DNA of 64,000 nt from Gordius sp. MW1 (lineage: Eukaryota; Nematomorpha; Gordioida; Gordea; Gordiidae): NCBI GenBank assembly GCA_964036665.1, contig OZ038526.1, positions 34,782,001 to 34,846,000 of the forward strand, written 5' to 3'. Positions within the stretch are counted from its first letter, which is position 1. Every line of letters starts with the position of its first letter. The position numbers were made by a program, and so were the translations under genes. Below, in pieces: positions 45,305-59,000 of the stretch. The notes beneath the pieces were generated by a model. That model was not told the origin of the DNA. It did not search any database and saw only the letters and a list, made by a program, of their open reading frames with translations.

Positions 45305-48300
45305 TGTATAGTTTAATGAGCGTTTAATAGAATGAGACTAATCGGACTAAATTTTAAGTCAGACCAGACCCTTAGTAAATTTCAATTTCAAGGACAAGGC
45401 AGCGACGGTGTCAAGCTTTGAATAAATGAATCAGCAGCACGCATCAAGAGTGTGCCTTCATGGCAGGATATCGATTTTTAAAATGGGTCTTTTTCAACGG
45501 ATTATATGAACAATATGCGCCTTTGATTTTACAAATAATTATAAAATTGTTAATTGCCAGTTTTATCGCTACTTAGTATGCTTTTAATATGCTGTGTGAC
45601 TAAATAGTCTAATTATATATTATTTATGTATTTTTTTGTTCACAAATTAAAAATTTTAGATCCAACTAGTTGTTTCTGCATTATTTCCTATTTGCCGGTA
45701 GCACGGTAAAGAAATTTAGTAGATTTAATTGATTTTTGAAGAGAAAAATGCTTACTTTTACTGATATTGTAGTAGAGAACTAAAGATTACTAAGTGAAAA
45801 CTTATCTAATCCTATAGCCCCGTACTTTTATCCCCTAAATTACATTAGAATCAATTAATCATTAATTTATCTGGTGCTTGCCAACATTTTCCGCACATTA
45901 CCTTTTCTCCGAGCTTAGTGAATCATTTAGGAAAGCATCGGTTCCCTTTAGATATACTTATGTAGGAGGAGCTAGGGCTTATATTAAACCAAACCCCTGA
46001 ATTTTATACTTGAGTTTTGACTTTAAAGATGGACAGATAGGAATATGGCCATAGAGTAAAATTTTCCATTCCTAAATGCGATTGTGAAAAAGATGTTAAT
46101 AAAAACTTGAAATTATACAATTTTGGGAAGGGGTTTCTGCAGGCTGCCAATATGTCATGTTTTGAAAGCGATTGCAACAACTTATTTAGATCTAATTGTT
46201 AGTTTTCATTTGGTTACTAAATTGACTGGCTTCTCGACCCCAGCCGTGGCAATCATTCAAGACCAAGATAAAACTAACAAATGTTTATTTCCAAATCATT
46301 GTATAAAAAATCTAAAATATTTTAAGTTTAAGTTTAGGCGTAGAGCCATAAATCGAAATTATTGAATTTTACAATTTACTTAGTTATATTCCGCTTAATA
46401 TAGAAAAATTCTTTGGGGTGACCTGTTATTGACCAATTTCCTATTAAATCAATTTTAGTTCTAAGGAAAGTTAAGACTCCCATAAAAGCGTTGTTTAATT
46501 AATGCCCACCCGAGAAAAAGTTCCACAGATCCTGCAGGTCTTGCCATTAAAACCAAAAAAATATGAAAATTAATTTTACCCGAGCCCTAACACATGGGGT
46601 AACAAAGTGCGTAAATGTGCACTTTTAAAGACAACTTTTCAATTGTTTTAGTTATCATTAAACTATCTCCTAGTTTTAATACCAACAAAATCCAAGGTGT
46701 ATCGATGTATTGCTATGAGTGAGGGCCCCGTATATAAATTATATATCTTTTATAGGTTAGAAATCGATAATTTTTGGTAGCCTGGCACCCCCTTTCCTCT
46801 CCCTCCCCCTGTTTCGTACAAGTCGCTCCTACTCAAGCAACGCGAAAGAATAATTTCAAGCGCCCACAACAATATCCAGCTCAGCTCGGGATAAAAATTT
46901 TGTTTAGTTCGAAGTAATTTCAAGTTTTTACTTGCAAACTTTCCATTTTTTAACTCTCCCCTTCCTCGACCTCTTAAAGCCTTTACAACTTAACGTCGTC
47001 ACAAGAATACTAAATTCATGAAAACTTTTCGCGCTTCGCTCCCCATTCATACTCCCAAATCTTATGCGCTGATAACACTCCCCATTGCTTGAGCGTTGGT
47101 TTGAAGCTCGACATTTTAGAGCTTTAGTTGAAAGGCTTTTTTAAATCGTTAAATTGAGAATCTCAATTACTGCAATCCTCATCTTCCTATTCTTGATATT
47201 TTTTAAACGTACAAAAAAGAGCGGATGCCGTTGAATTTATAAATTAAAATTTTACATTTTCCCAGATTGTTACAGTTTTTGATATGTCTAATTCTGCGTC
47301 GATTCATCAAAGACACAAATTAATATCGCTTCTCCACGATCGTTATATTCCAATTTTTATAGGTAAATTAATTGAGCACTCATTTAAAAATATATTTTAT
47401 TATTGATTCGATTAATTATACATTGTAAATTTGTGAACCCCTCTTCAAATTATTATTTGTTAGTTTTGTATATAATGGTTCGTGCCTCTATACTTTTAAG
47501 TCATTTTACTTAGTAATATTTTATACTTTATCAATGAATCGATCTTTGAGTGTACTAAATTCAAATTTATATTGTGATTTGTGATAAACCAGAAGTTAAA
47601 ACAAAGATTTTTCGATCTAATATACTGTTTAGTAAATATTAACTATTGTTAGTAAAAACAATTGTAAAACGCCAAAATTTAATATTTTTGAAGTTAACTC
47701 TGCTAAATTAATGCAAAACAAACAAAAGGAGCTCCATAAATTATTACGAATTAGTAACTCTGGCATTAATAGTTGCGCGTTATATTGATTTTTCGTGGAA
47801 TGAGATTTACGATTTCGGTTCCAATTGTCCTTCAAAAAGTCCACAAGCAAAATATATACTTAAATTAGCTTCGACCAGCCTCACTCACTCACTCTCTTTT
47901 TTCTCATTCAATCGTTTCAAATAAAATTGACTTTTTTATCATAAATCCAACATTTTCACGATGTTTTTTTCCTTCTTACATTTAAAAATTTGTGAGAAAA
48001 AGATAAATTTAGGTGGGAAAGGGACCATTTCTAATAGTGCTTACTCAGAAAATCCAATAATTAACCTTGATTGCATACCGAACATGGTAGCACTTGTTTT
48101 TTTATTAGGCCTTGAAGAGGATTAACGTAATTAAATTAACTTATGATTAATGGAAAAATTTTATTAAGAATCCCCGAAGTGACCCTAAAAGCGCTAAAAC
48201 CTACTATCAGAGAATTATTAAATTAACCTTACATTTCTTAATTAATTTAGACATAAAAATATTATTGTTAATAATTTCTAACATTATAACCTTTAATAAT

Positions 48301-49030
48301 TTAAATCGATATACATATAATTGTGTAAATTCGTTGACGAAACAAAGAAATTTTGAATAAATCCTATGTTGAAATTATTTCTTTATACCATATTTTTTAA
48401 AGTTTAACTTTTATTAAATACATTGTTACAAAATATGTTTAGACTATGTAAACAAAAACAAAAATTGGACTTAAAATTCTAATCGAACTTTAAATGTTGT
48501 TTAAATTAAAGATTTCTCATTATCTAATTTTTTAAAATAAATTTTGGGAACACCTTCTTAGATAAGGCAGACCTTTTCAAATGATTGATGAACTGAGTAT
48601 TTATAAAGTATATATCGTGATACCCTGCTCCGCCGATTTTTCATTAATATTAATGCTATTTTTAGGGTGGTGGAAGTCTGTTTTTAAATCAAGCAAAGGG
48701 CAATAGAATCAATCAAAATTAAAAGGTAATAAATTATTTTTCTGGAATCAAAATGATTAGCTATAAAAAGTAGAGATTTTTTAAGGGGACGAACACCAAA
48801 ATAATTATATAACACGAAACGAACATAATATAACTAACATAGATGAATTGAAAGTAACATAATTTCCCAATTTTCCTCATTTTTTACACGTTTATTATAA
48901 ATATCACCTATTTTCTACGAATTATTATAGATTTATTACCAAAATCCCCTTATTTGAAGCACAACGAGGTCATTCATTTTTTTTATAAAGTATTACAGTA
49001 GTTTATTGCAATAAAGACCTTCACGGGTAA
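45305..49030. other. Gene-free AT-rich stretch
   Basis: No supportable gene. 46780-47060 is less AT-rich with a pyrimidine-rich patch (CCCCCTTTCCTCTCCCTCCC), but frames are closed. CACTCACTCACTCTC occurs at 47880. Confidence 0.45.
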
Positions 49031-49885
49031 CCTAAGGCCCACCCCGTTTGGGTCGGGTCGGGTTAGTAATTTCTAAAATGCCTTAGGTTAGAGTAGGGTT
49101 GAATTTAAAGAGTCGGGTCAAAGGTTAGAAATCTTACAATGCAAAATCCACGGGACGGGACACATCTTTTAAATTAATGCTGTTTTGTATCATATTTTTA
49201 AATAATATCAAAATGTGTAATTAAGATCATTCATTTGTTCATCACTAATTTCCTTTTGTTTACTTAAACCTAATTGTTTCAATTTAGACGCAATTTTAAA
49301 TTTGACTCATGAACGGTAAAATATATCAACAAATAATATTTTTAAATTGTATATAAATAGTGTGAAGTGGTACTCATTATTTTTAAACTACATATAAACC
49401 AACATTTGCAAAACTATGTACTGTAAATAATATGATCAATTTTGGTATTAATAAAAATAATAATTTGTGTATCTAAGATTATTGTAATTTTTAAAACATA
49501 AGTTTCTATTTTCTAATGGTATTTAAATAGTGTGACTGGTAGTTCAATTTTAATTTAACAATACATATTGCGAACCTACATTGTAGATAATATCATATTT
49601 AAAATTGCATTGCAATTAATACATCACTCTAAAAAATCATTCAAATAAATTAATATTCAAAATTTGTGGTATTAATAAGTTTCATAAATCGCACTTTAAT
49701 TTGTTAATTCAATTTTATACACAACAATTTTTCTTACTCTCGCGTCGAGAACTAAAATTTAAACCCACTCGGGAGGGATTCGGTTAAAATTTTTTTAACG
49801 CATCCGATTCGTGTTCGGGTTGAAAATTTTAAAATGCTTTTGGGTCTGTTTCGGGTTAAAAAAAGTGACTTTGCAGATCTCTACC
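49030..49885. mobile_element. GGGTCGGGTC-rich element, possibly hAT-like
   Basis: TTTGGGTCGGGTCGGGTTAG near the left; GTGTTCGGGTTGAAAATTTT, CTGTTTCGGGTTAA and TTTGCAGATCTCTACC at the right. The right end mirrors the AGAGGTCTGCATC end at 19425. Confidence 0.4.
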
Positions 49886-50047
49886 ATGCATGATATTCCA
49901 GCAAAATTAATAGCATGATCTATTTTTCATTGTAGCACACAAATAGTTATAAGAAACAGTTTATTATTTAAGGCAAAGAAATCTGTTTATACAACTAATA
50001 TATGAATAAAAATAATTATTTTTTCAATAAAAATTATTGTTTTGCAG

Positions 50048-50073
50048 ATTTTCCATAACATTTCGCGGGATGT
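50048..50073 (+). promoter_or_regulatory. Probable 5' UTR segment of the M13 gene with an overlapping upstream ATG
   Basis: A TTTGCAG acceptor at 50041-50047 precedes the start, so an untranslated first exon probably lies upstream. An ATG at 50070 opens a six-codon frame that ends at 50090, overlapping the chosen ATG at 50074 in another frame. This is seen in sequence only; whether the transcript includes 50070 is inferred. Confidence 0.35.
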
Positions 50074-53000
50074 ATGATGAACATGAATAATAATAACTCC
50101 ATAGCCAATAGCATGCGCTATCAAAGGGCTCATTTCGATGAAACTGAAGATGAAAACGGATATTCCAGAAATCAGCCTGACCCTAATCCCCTCCATCGCC
50201 ACCCTCTAGACGAGTATGAGGGGGGTAATGGTTCACCCCTTACAAACGATTCTGTGCCCGATTTTACCCGGGAACCACCGCCCCCTTTGCCCCCCTTATC
50301 TTCGTTAATAGGGCAAACTCGTGCCCCGACTCATGTATCCTACGATCCAAAGTAATTTATATATACAAATGTAAAATTGATCTATTTTTAAGACCTTTTT
50401 TCTCATTTTCAATTTGTTCCCTAATTTATGAAAAGTGTAGGCTGGATTGTAAACTATTTAAATGAAAAGGGATAACTTTCATTTGCTTGGAGCTTATTTT
50501 CTTTAAAATGTTAGACGCTATAAGTAATCTTGACTCAAAATCCACGGTTTTTATAATATTTTTTTTTGTCCCATCCTAACCCTCATTTGTCTCAAAACTT
50601 TGGGAGTATCAATTAATAAAACCCATTAGACTCGCCCTTTTTAAGTGTTAGCCCAAGGGAGTATGTAGTAATAACAAAGTAAATTTTTTTCATCGATAGC
50701 TAAGTGTTTTTAAAGAGTGGAATGAATTTATAAGAAAATAATATATGTGTGGGGCTATTTGTCAAATATATTTAGTTATTCGGCATTCTGTTTCAATAAT
50801 TTTTAAATTTTTAAATTTCGCCTATTTAAGGGATTCTTATTGGTCACCAGCGTATCTTTAAAAGTAAATTATTATTAGACTACTTTTAAGTTGTGACATG
50901 AGCTAATTTTTGAAAGTGTTATGATAATTTGAATGGCATATTTATCATTTGAATGATTTGTATCAAAGTTTGTAAATGTTTATAATGCATATTTTATTAT
51001 TTTAATTCAAATAATTTTAACTAAACTGTTAACTTATAATCAAAATACATGGGCCTAGCCAACATTGGGATTAGAGGGGGACATAATGATTTAGGGAGAG
51101 GCAAAATATTTTTCGAAATTTTAGCCATAATTTTCATAAATTTCAACAAATTTTTGAATTTAGAGGGGAGGGCAGCCGCCCTTTCCTGCCCCCCCCCTTT
51201 GGCTCTATGTTTCAATGTGATATTTACTACTATGTTGTGATAGTGATAGATGGAACGAACCTTCGGTTATAAGGCCAAAGGATTACAGCGTTTTAAATCA
51301 CGATCAACAGAGAAATCCTTATGAAACACCTCGGCTCTCCTCGGGTGGTCAGTCCGGTCTTAATGGAGGCCTAGGGTCTGGTCTGCAAGCCAAACGTTGG
51401 TCAACGGGTACCGGTTCTAAGCTAAGACCAACCACTTTAGCTACCAAAATGCCCTTCCCTAATTCGCTCTTTAGAATTCCGCTCAATTACTGGAATCGTA
51501 GGTAGTATACACTTAGCATCACTAACCCCCTCCATTCAGTTTTCACCCTTAAACTAAGTCTAATTTAGGTTATATTGCTCACATCTTACAACTCAAAACC
51601 ACCACTCACGATTAAACTAAGACTTTTCATCATCGTTTATTGGATTGTCCATTTAGGGCTCGATAATTGCTTATGTTTATTCAAATTTAAGCATGGGCAT
51701 AGCCAGGATTGGATTAAGGGGGGGGGCAATAGTGATTTGGGGAGGGGCATATTAATAATTTTCAGTAATTTTAGCCATAATTATATCAAATTTTGAGGAA
51801 TTTTTGAATTTAGACGACAGCCGCCCCTCCCTGCCACCCCCTGACTACACCTATAAATTCCGGCTTTAATAAAACACCGGCTCAGCAATTTATGCAGACC
51901 TAAAGCAACGACATAGATTTATACTCAACCCTTTTACGAATCTAATCAGTTTACTAAATTGTTACATAGAATAGTCATATTAGTCGTTAAGTCAACTTGC
52001 CCATACTAATCGCAGGTCGCGGGCCGAGCGCTTGTTAATCTCATTGTTGGGCCTCTCTTTGTTCACCGTTATGGTGCTATCGATTCTCGTTCGAAAACAC
52101 AACCAAATGTTAATGTCGTCGGCCCTAGATGAGACAACCCCTTGGGGCCAGGGTAATACTCAATTTGCTAAAATTATATTTTAATTTTTGGTGCTCAAAA
52201 TAATATGTTTAATTTTTCTGTTTTACGTGTAAAAACTTCGCTATGACAATTTTATGTTAAAAGTAGCAAAGTAATTTTGTACTAGTGCCCAATAAATGTT
52301 AAATAAACCAGCATTTTATTTATCATCTTAATATATACCTATATCATATTACTATTTGTATCGCGGTCATTATTTTGTCAATTAACTTGAACAATCTATT
52401 GGTTTATTTGCATGCAGTATAAAAACACTGTTATATTTACAATCCCATATTTAATTTTACACTTCATTCGCGTAGCCAAGGGAAAATTCAAAAATTTGTT
52501 GAAATTTATTATAAATTATGGCTAAAATGTCATAAAATTTCATTTTGCCCCTCCCTAAATTATTATTGCCCCCCTCTAATTCCAATGCTGACTACGGCCA
52601 TGACTTCATTCATTTTAAATGGGATTTAGCGCTCCTGCCCATTTGGCGAAATCCCGATGTGGTGAATTTTCTAATAATTTGGTAATATTAGGCAAATAAT
52701 AATCTAAAGTTAAGCAACATATAATATTAACACCAATTTTTGATTATTTTCTGTCAGGAATATAAATAATTCTGTTTTGCAATTATCTTTTACAAGTTAT
52801 ACATCATTGGAACATACATACATACACTTAGGTTAGATTTTGTATAGGTTAGCCAGCTGTGAATTTCGCCAGATGGGTTGGATTCGGATTTAGGTATACA
52901 ATTTTGAATGTATTTATCAAGTGTGTCATGTGCGGAACTTGTGATAAAATGTTTAAACTAATTACCTCATTTCACACAAGCACTTTTCCCTCTAAGACGC

Positions 53001-56000
53001 GTTCAAAATAGATTGATAAAATATTGACCCCATTTCCATACTTTCACACGATTCGTGTACCAATGATTGGGGGAATTATGATACCCGGAATCAATATTTA
53101 TATGTGCCAATACATCACTTTCCCGATAACTTGTACACAATTTTCTTCGACCACCCCCCCCCCCTTTATGCTTTACAAGGAATTGGGTTAAGCACGTTCC
53201 TGTGTAAATGTGGAATTTAAGACTAACCAGGATGTAACTAATTTATAAGGAATTTAAAGAGGGATTTCGCGCGGATGGGATTTTAGAGAGCTGTCAGCGC
53301 CTAGCCTTATTTTGCCTTCAAAATAACTATTTCCGCCTTCTCAACTTAACCCCAGGTCAAGCAGGGCATTAAATCTACTTTAAATAACGGTCGAGAACCG
53401 AAAAATGTCGTATACCTTATTTTTAAAATTTTGAAATGAAAATGTTACCAGCGCTTCTGATATTGAACAGCTTCACAGCTTATCGAACTTTTAATAGCCA
53501 ACCCTCCACAGGCGGTCGGGCAGAAGCTAACATCACTAAATATTTGAAAAATCTTTACGGTGGAAAACAATTGGTAGATATACCTAACAATTTAGAGGCG
53601 TGGTCTATCGCAGCCAAAAATCAATCGGATCTGTTAACTTTGGCCGAAAGCGTTCTCAATCAAATCGATCCCACGTGGGAAATCAATAAGGAATATAATG
53701 AAACAGCCCCGCGACCCCCTACCATTTTAATTTTTATAAATACCCTGCTGGGCTCAACATTAGATGCATTAAATTCGTCCCAATATTTTAGCAAAAAGGA
53801 ATTACAAAATGTGAACGATCAGGTTTTAGATGACATTTCTCTAATCCCAAAATTAGGTGGGACCGATGGTAGCAACTTTACGAAAGATGGTTCAAATAAC
53901 CAAAAGCCTCTAAACTCTGATGGTAATTTTTAATACTTTGATATTTTATTTTAGATAAAACCTGAGTGTTAATTACAGGGTTTTCTGATGCTGACTCTAT
54001 AATTAGTATTTTGTGTTTCCTTTTACTTAAAAATGAAAATTCTTTTTTGCACTTGCAGAAAATCACCATGGAAATTGTAAAATCTAATACAATCTCAATC
54101 CATGGCTCGATGCCAGCTCATTAATTTATTATATTTTAGCATAAAACATACTTAATTATTTGGAAATAAACTACTATCGATTTAAAAAAAAACTTAAAAT
54201 GTCTCTAATTGTTCATTAGCGGGAGAAAAAAGCTTTTCAAGTTTAAATTCCCAGTCACCCATCTCATTCAAATAACTAACATATAATTTAAAGTAAACTT
54301 TGATAGTCTAGCTAAAACCGGATCAAACTTCAAATAGCAAATTATAGCTCATATCTTTAGATTTTAAGAGAGAGACTATATATGATAAATTTATTTTTGA
54401 ATTTTTTTTATCTATTTTAATTAATTTAAGCTTTAAATTTGTTCAGGCAAGACAACTATTAGTTTTGTATGCTAATATATATTTACACCGATGAACTAAC
54501 TATATTAGTTTGCCTCACGCCGTATTGCATTTCCATATCCGCCAAACTACTCAATTCCATGAACACAACTGCGGATCCATGTCACGATTTTTATGAATAT
54601 TCTTGCGGTGGTTGGGTTCGTGACAATAATATACCGGACGGTCAATCTTCTTGGAATAATTTTCAAGCCCTCTTTCAAAAAAATCAGTACATTCTCAAAC
54701 GAATTTTAGGTAATTAACAACTAAAAAATCAAGAAACTGCTTCATTAAGAGGATTTTTTATCATAATGTTGCTAAAATAATTATCATATTGTCTTAATAC
54801 AATAAGCGTAAATAAAATTTTCCGAAATTTTCTATTATATAATACTTAAATGGTGAGTGACGCTTTTAAGTAATAAGGTTACAAAAATAAATTTTTTAAA
54901 GATCACAATGGTCCATACTAGTGTTGTGAAAACGGCTGGGTTTTGTTTGGCCAACCTTTGGTTTTAGTCGACTTATCATAACAAACCAAATATTTTTGGT
55001 CTGGGTTTGTTTATGTTTAGTCGACTAAAACCAAAGGACGACCAAAAAAACCCAGCCGTTTTACAACATTAGTCCATACACGGACCAATGCCATTCGTTT
55101 AGTTATAGCGCGTTTTTATAGTTTTTTAGGCGTGAATGTAATTTTTTTATATCGTTTTGACAAACTATATTGTACAAGGAACAATATAAAAGAAGAATTA
55201 ATTGTAAATGAAATTTAAATAATTAATCGGTAAAAAGCATGGATTTATTAAGCTCAACTCCTTTTACCGAATAATTGATTAGAAAAAGAAGACAGCGCCT
55301 TTGAAACAAAAGCCGAACTTAAAGCCAAGATTTATTACGACTCTTGCCTGGATGAAAATGACACAATTGAGGCTCTAGGCGCCAAACCTTTGTTAACTTT
55401 ACTCAATCGTTACGGAGGGTGGAATATGTCGGAACTCAAAGTTGGGCTAAAACAGGATAAACTGGAATCCATTTTAAATGTCACATCAGCTGAAGGTCCA
55501 GAAAAGGTTTTAGCACAAACCGAAAAAAGTAATTAATTTAATAACATTACAACTTATCTTTTAAAAAACCCGGGATTTCCATTAAAATGCTCAAAAAAAT
55601 TTACCTTTCTCTATATTCAAAACTAAAAATTACGGGGGTTCCTTGATAATAATACTTTTAACGTCCAGTGGATCGAAGGGAGCCATCTGACTAGACCAGA
55701 ATTGCAATATAACCCCCGACCAGAGCTTAAAATTAATTTATCAATTAAACATAAAACCTATTTTTAAAAATAAGTTTTAATTATTTGTTAGAAAATACAA
55801 ATTTTCGCCCTCACAAGGTATAATACAAATATTTAAACTATGGACCCTATAATAAATTCTTCTAAGTTATCCTACAATCATTATATGACTATTACACTTT
55901 ATCGATAAATTGATTGAAGCGAGTTTGAATGTGAGTGGCTACAAATAATTAACATGACCACGTTAAAATGATAAGAAAAGCTATGTTCCGCACTTTGTTA

Positions 56001-59000
56001 TACAATACAACTTTTTACGGAAAAAATGATTATAATTTATTGTTTATTCGATAACAAAAAATCAAATTTATTGAAATTTTACTAGATGAAAAAATCATGA
56101 ATCGCTTGTTGCCGCCCGATTGGGATTTTCTAGATCGCATGGAGCGCCTTTCCATCGACTTGGATATAAGCTTACTCTTTTCAATTTACGTCAGCGACGA
56201 CGATAAAAACTCATCTCAAAATGCCCTCTACATTGACATGGGCCGAACTAGTTTGCCCAAGAGGGACTACTACCTAAACACTAGCGTACCAGAGAATGGG
56301 GAAATTTACCGGGCTTACTTAAAATACATGACTGCTGTCGGAGTTTTACTTTCATCTAAAATTGATCAGTCAGCTAGAGTTAGAACTCTTAGAGCCATCC
56401 GTGACCCCGATAGTAAAGGACCGATCCTTAAAAAAGTTAATCAATCGGCCGTAGTTACACCAAAACCACCTTCACTTTCCACAGATTATTATAGCGAAGA
56501 TGATCCCGAATTTCAATTCCTCGCACTTGTCAAAACGACCATGAGTAACGTGCTAGAATTCGAAACGAGAATGGCGAATGTATAATTACTTTTTATACAA
56601 AACAAACATTTTATATGCTATTTGTCAATTAATATTATTTAGTTTACGCCCCCGCCCGAGACCTTGAGGGATGGGGAAAAGAATTACAATAAAATGTCGC
56701 TCAGGGAATTGGACGAAAAATATAATTGTGTAATCAAGTTTATTTTACCCTGATCAAAAAAATTTTGTTTCACACTTTTTGCTTATTATTTTAGTTTCTA
56801 TTTCAATTATTGTTAATCCAAATTTATAAATATATGATAATACTCAAAATATCTAATAATTTAATACGAATTATAAAGAATTGAATATAATTATTTATAG
56901 CTAAATTGGACGAGATACTTAAACCGCCTATTCAACCTGGTTAACATAACACTCAAACCAGACCAGCCCATCGTCGTTCGGTCCATAGAATACATGGCTA
57001 ATATGACAGAATTAATAAAGGAGTATTTAGCGACCGCCGAAAAACGCACGTAAACATAATATTAAACCTTTCTTTATATACTTAAAAAATAAGTATTAGA
57101 CGATGTATAGATGGGTGTAGCCAAAGGGGGGGGGGCAGGGAGGAGCGGCTACTCCTCTCTAAATCCAAAAAATTGTTGAAATTTATTAAAACTATGGCTA
57201 AACTTTTAAAAAATGTTCATTTTGCCCCTCCTTAAATCATTATTGCCCCTCCCCCTAATTCCAATACTGGCTACGCCTATGGATGCATATCTCAAAATAT
57301 CAAACAATCGTCTAATTTCGAAAAATCTATATATCCATAGGCTAGCTATATTGCTCTAATTTATTGACCCTAATCAATTTTTGCAATAGTTTTTTGAGCA
57401 AAATTATCCCACGTCTAATTTTGTTATAATTGTTGCAGAATAATGAATAACTACTTCATGTGGCACGTAACTAGCCGCATGATACCGTATCTATCTCAAG
57501 ACTTTCGGGCAACACTCAGACCTCTCAGCAAAGCTCTAAAAGGTTCAGCCGAGGGCCTGGTGCCTTGGCGGGCTTGTATATCGGATACGAATAACATCAT
57601 AGGCTTCCCCCTCGGTTCCATGTTTGTCAAGGAGACCTTCCAAGGCCACAATAAAGAAATGGTAATGCGCCTAAACACATGAGATATAAGCCACAAACTA
57701 CTTAAAAGCATGCGGGTTCTTACTTATTGATTGGTTATTTGATAAATACGTAGGATACTATTTACGAAAGCTTGATAGGTCAATATAAGGGCACAAAGCC
57801 ATGGACAGCTAAAGGGATGGGGGCAGGGAGGGGCGGCTTACCCCCCTCTAAATCCTAAATTTGTTGAAATTAATGAAAATTATGGCGAAATTTTCACACA
57901 AAAAAAGATCACTTTGCCCCCTCCTAAAATATTATTGCCCCCTCTAAATGCAATGCTGGCTACGCCCATGCACAAAGCTGACAAAACTGAGACTCCTTGG
58001 CATATATATTAAAATACGACTTAGGATTTCCCTAATTGAGATTACTAATTTAATCACCGTAGATTTTATAACACAAGGTTGAATAAGATAAAATACATGA
58101 AAGGGGTTAAAAAGCTTTGTATCATAGAAATTTTATTATTATTCAAGTCGTTCTTTATATAATGGCACCCGGTTAAAGTAGCAGAAAAAAAGCAGCCAAA
58201 ATGATCAGATCAAGATTGGTCAGGAGGGTTAGGGTTAGGGTTTTAGGTTGGCGTTTTAGGTTAGGGTTAGGGTTAGGAGCACATCAAATTCCTCCCCATT
58301 TGAGATTTAATTTTAATATATTAATAATCTAAAAAAATATTTTTCTGCTACTTTTTCATCAATCTGCTACTTTGACCCCGATTCTATATAATGTATTTGA
58401 TAGGCCGAAAAAATGATAAATCGTATAAAGGAGGCCTTTAAAAACCAGCTGCCGACTCTGGATTGGATGGACGAAGAAACCATTAAAGTTGCTTCAGAAA
58501 AGGTGACATTTTGTCAATTTTTACCATAATAATCAACTATAAAAAACTTAATTTTATATGAAAAAAATTTAATCTACTAAAATATTTCAAAATTTAATAT
58601 AAAAACTTTAAATTAGGCGGACGCGATTAGAAACAAAATTGGATTTCCGGAATATTTACTCAACCCCAAAGAGATGAATGAAAAATTTGAGGGGGTAGTT
58701 TTAAATTTAAATTAATTTAAAAAAAATATGATAAAAATACTAGAATTTCATATGTTTATATAATCGCACTTCCTATTTTGGATGAAATATAAAGTTTTCG
58801 TTGTTAGCTGGAATTTGAGAAAGATGAATATTTTGAAAACAATCTCAGGCAACTCAAGTTCTACATGATAAAGGGGCTGGAAAGGCTCATAGAACCTGTT
58901 GACAAAACGCGGTGAGATGTTAATAACCAATAATTCTGCGTTTTTAAACCCAAAAATTTATTATTACTTTTTATATAAAAACAATTTATTTTTTTAATCA

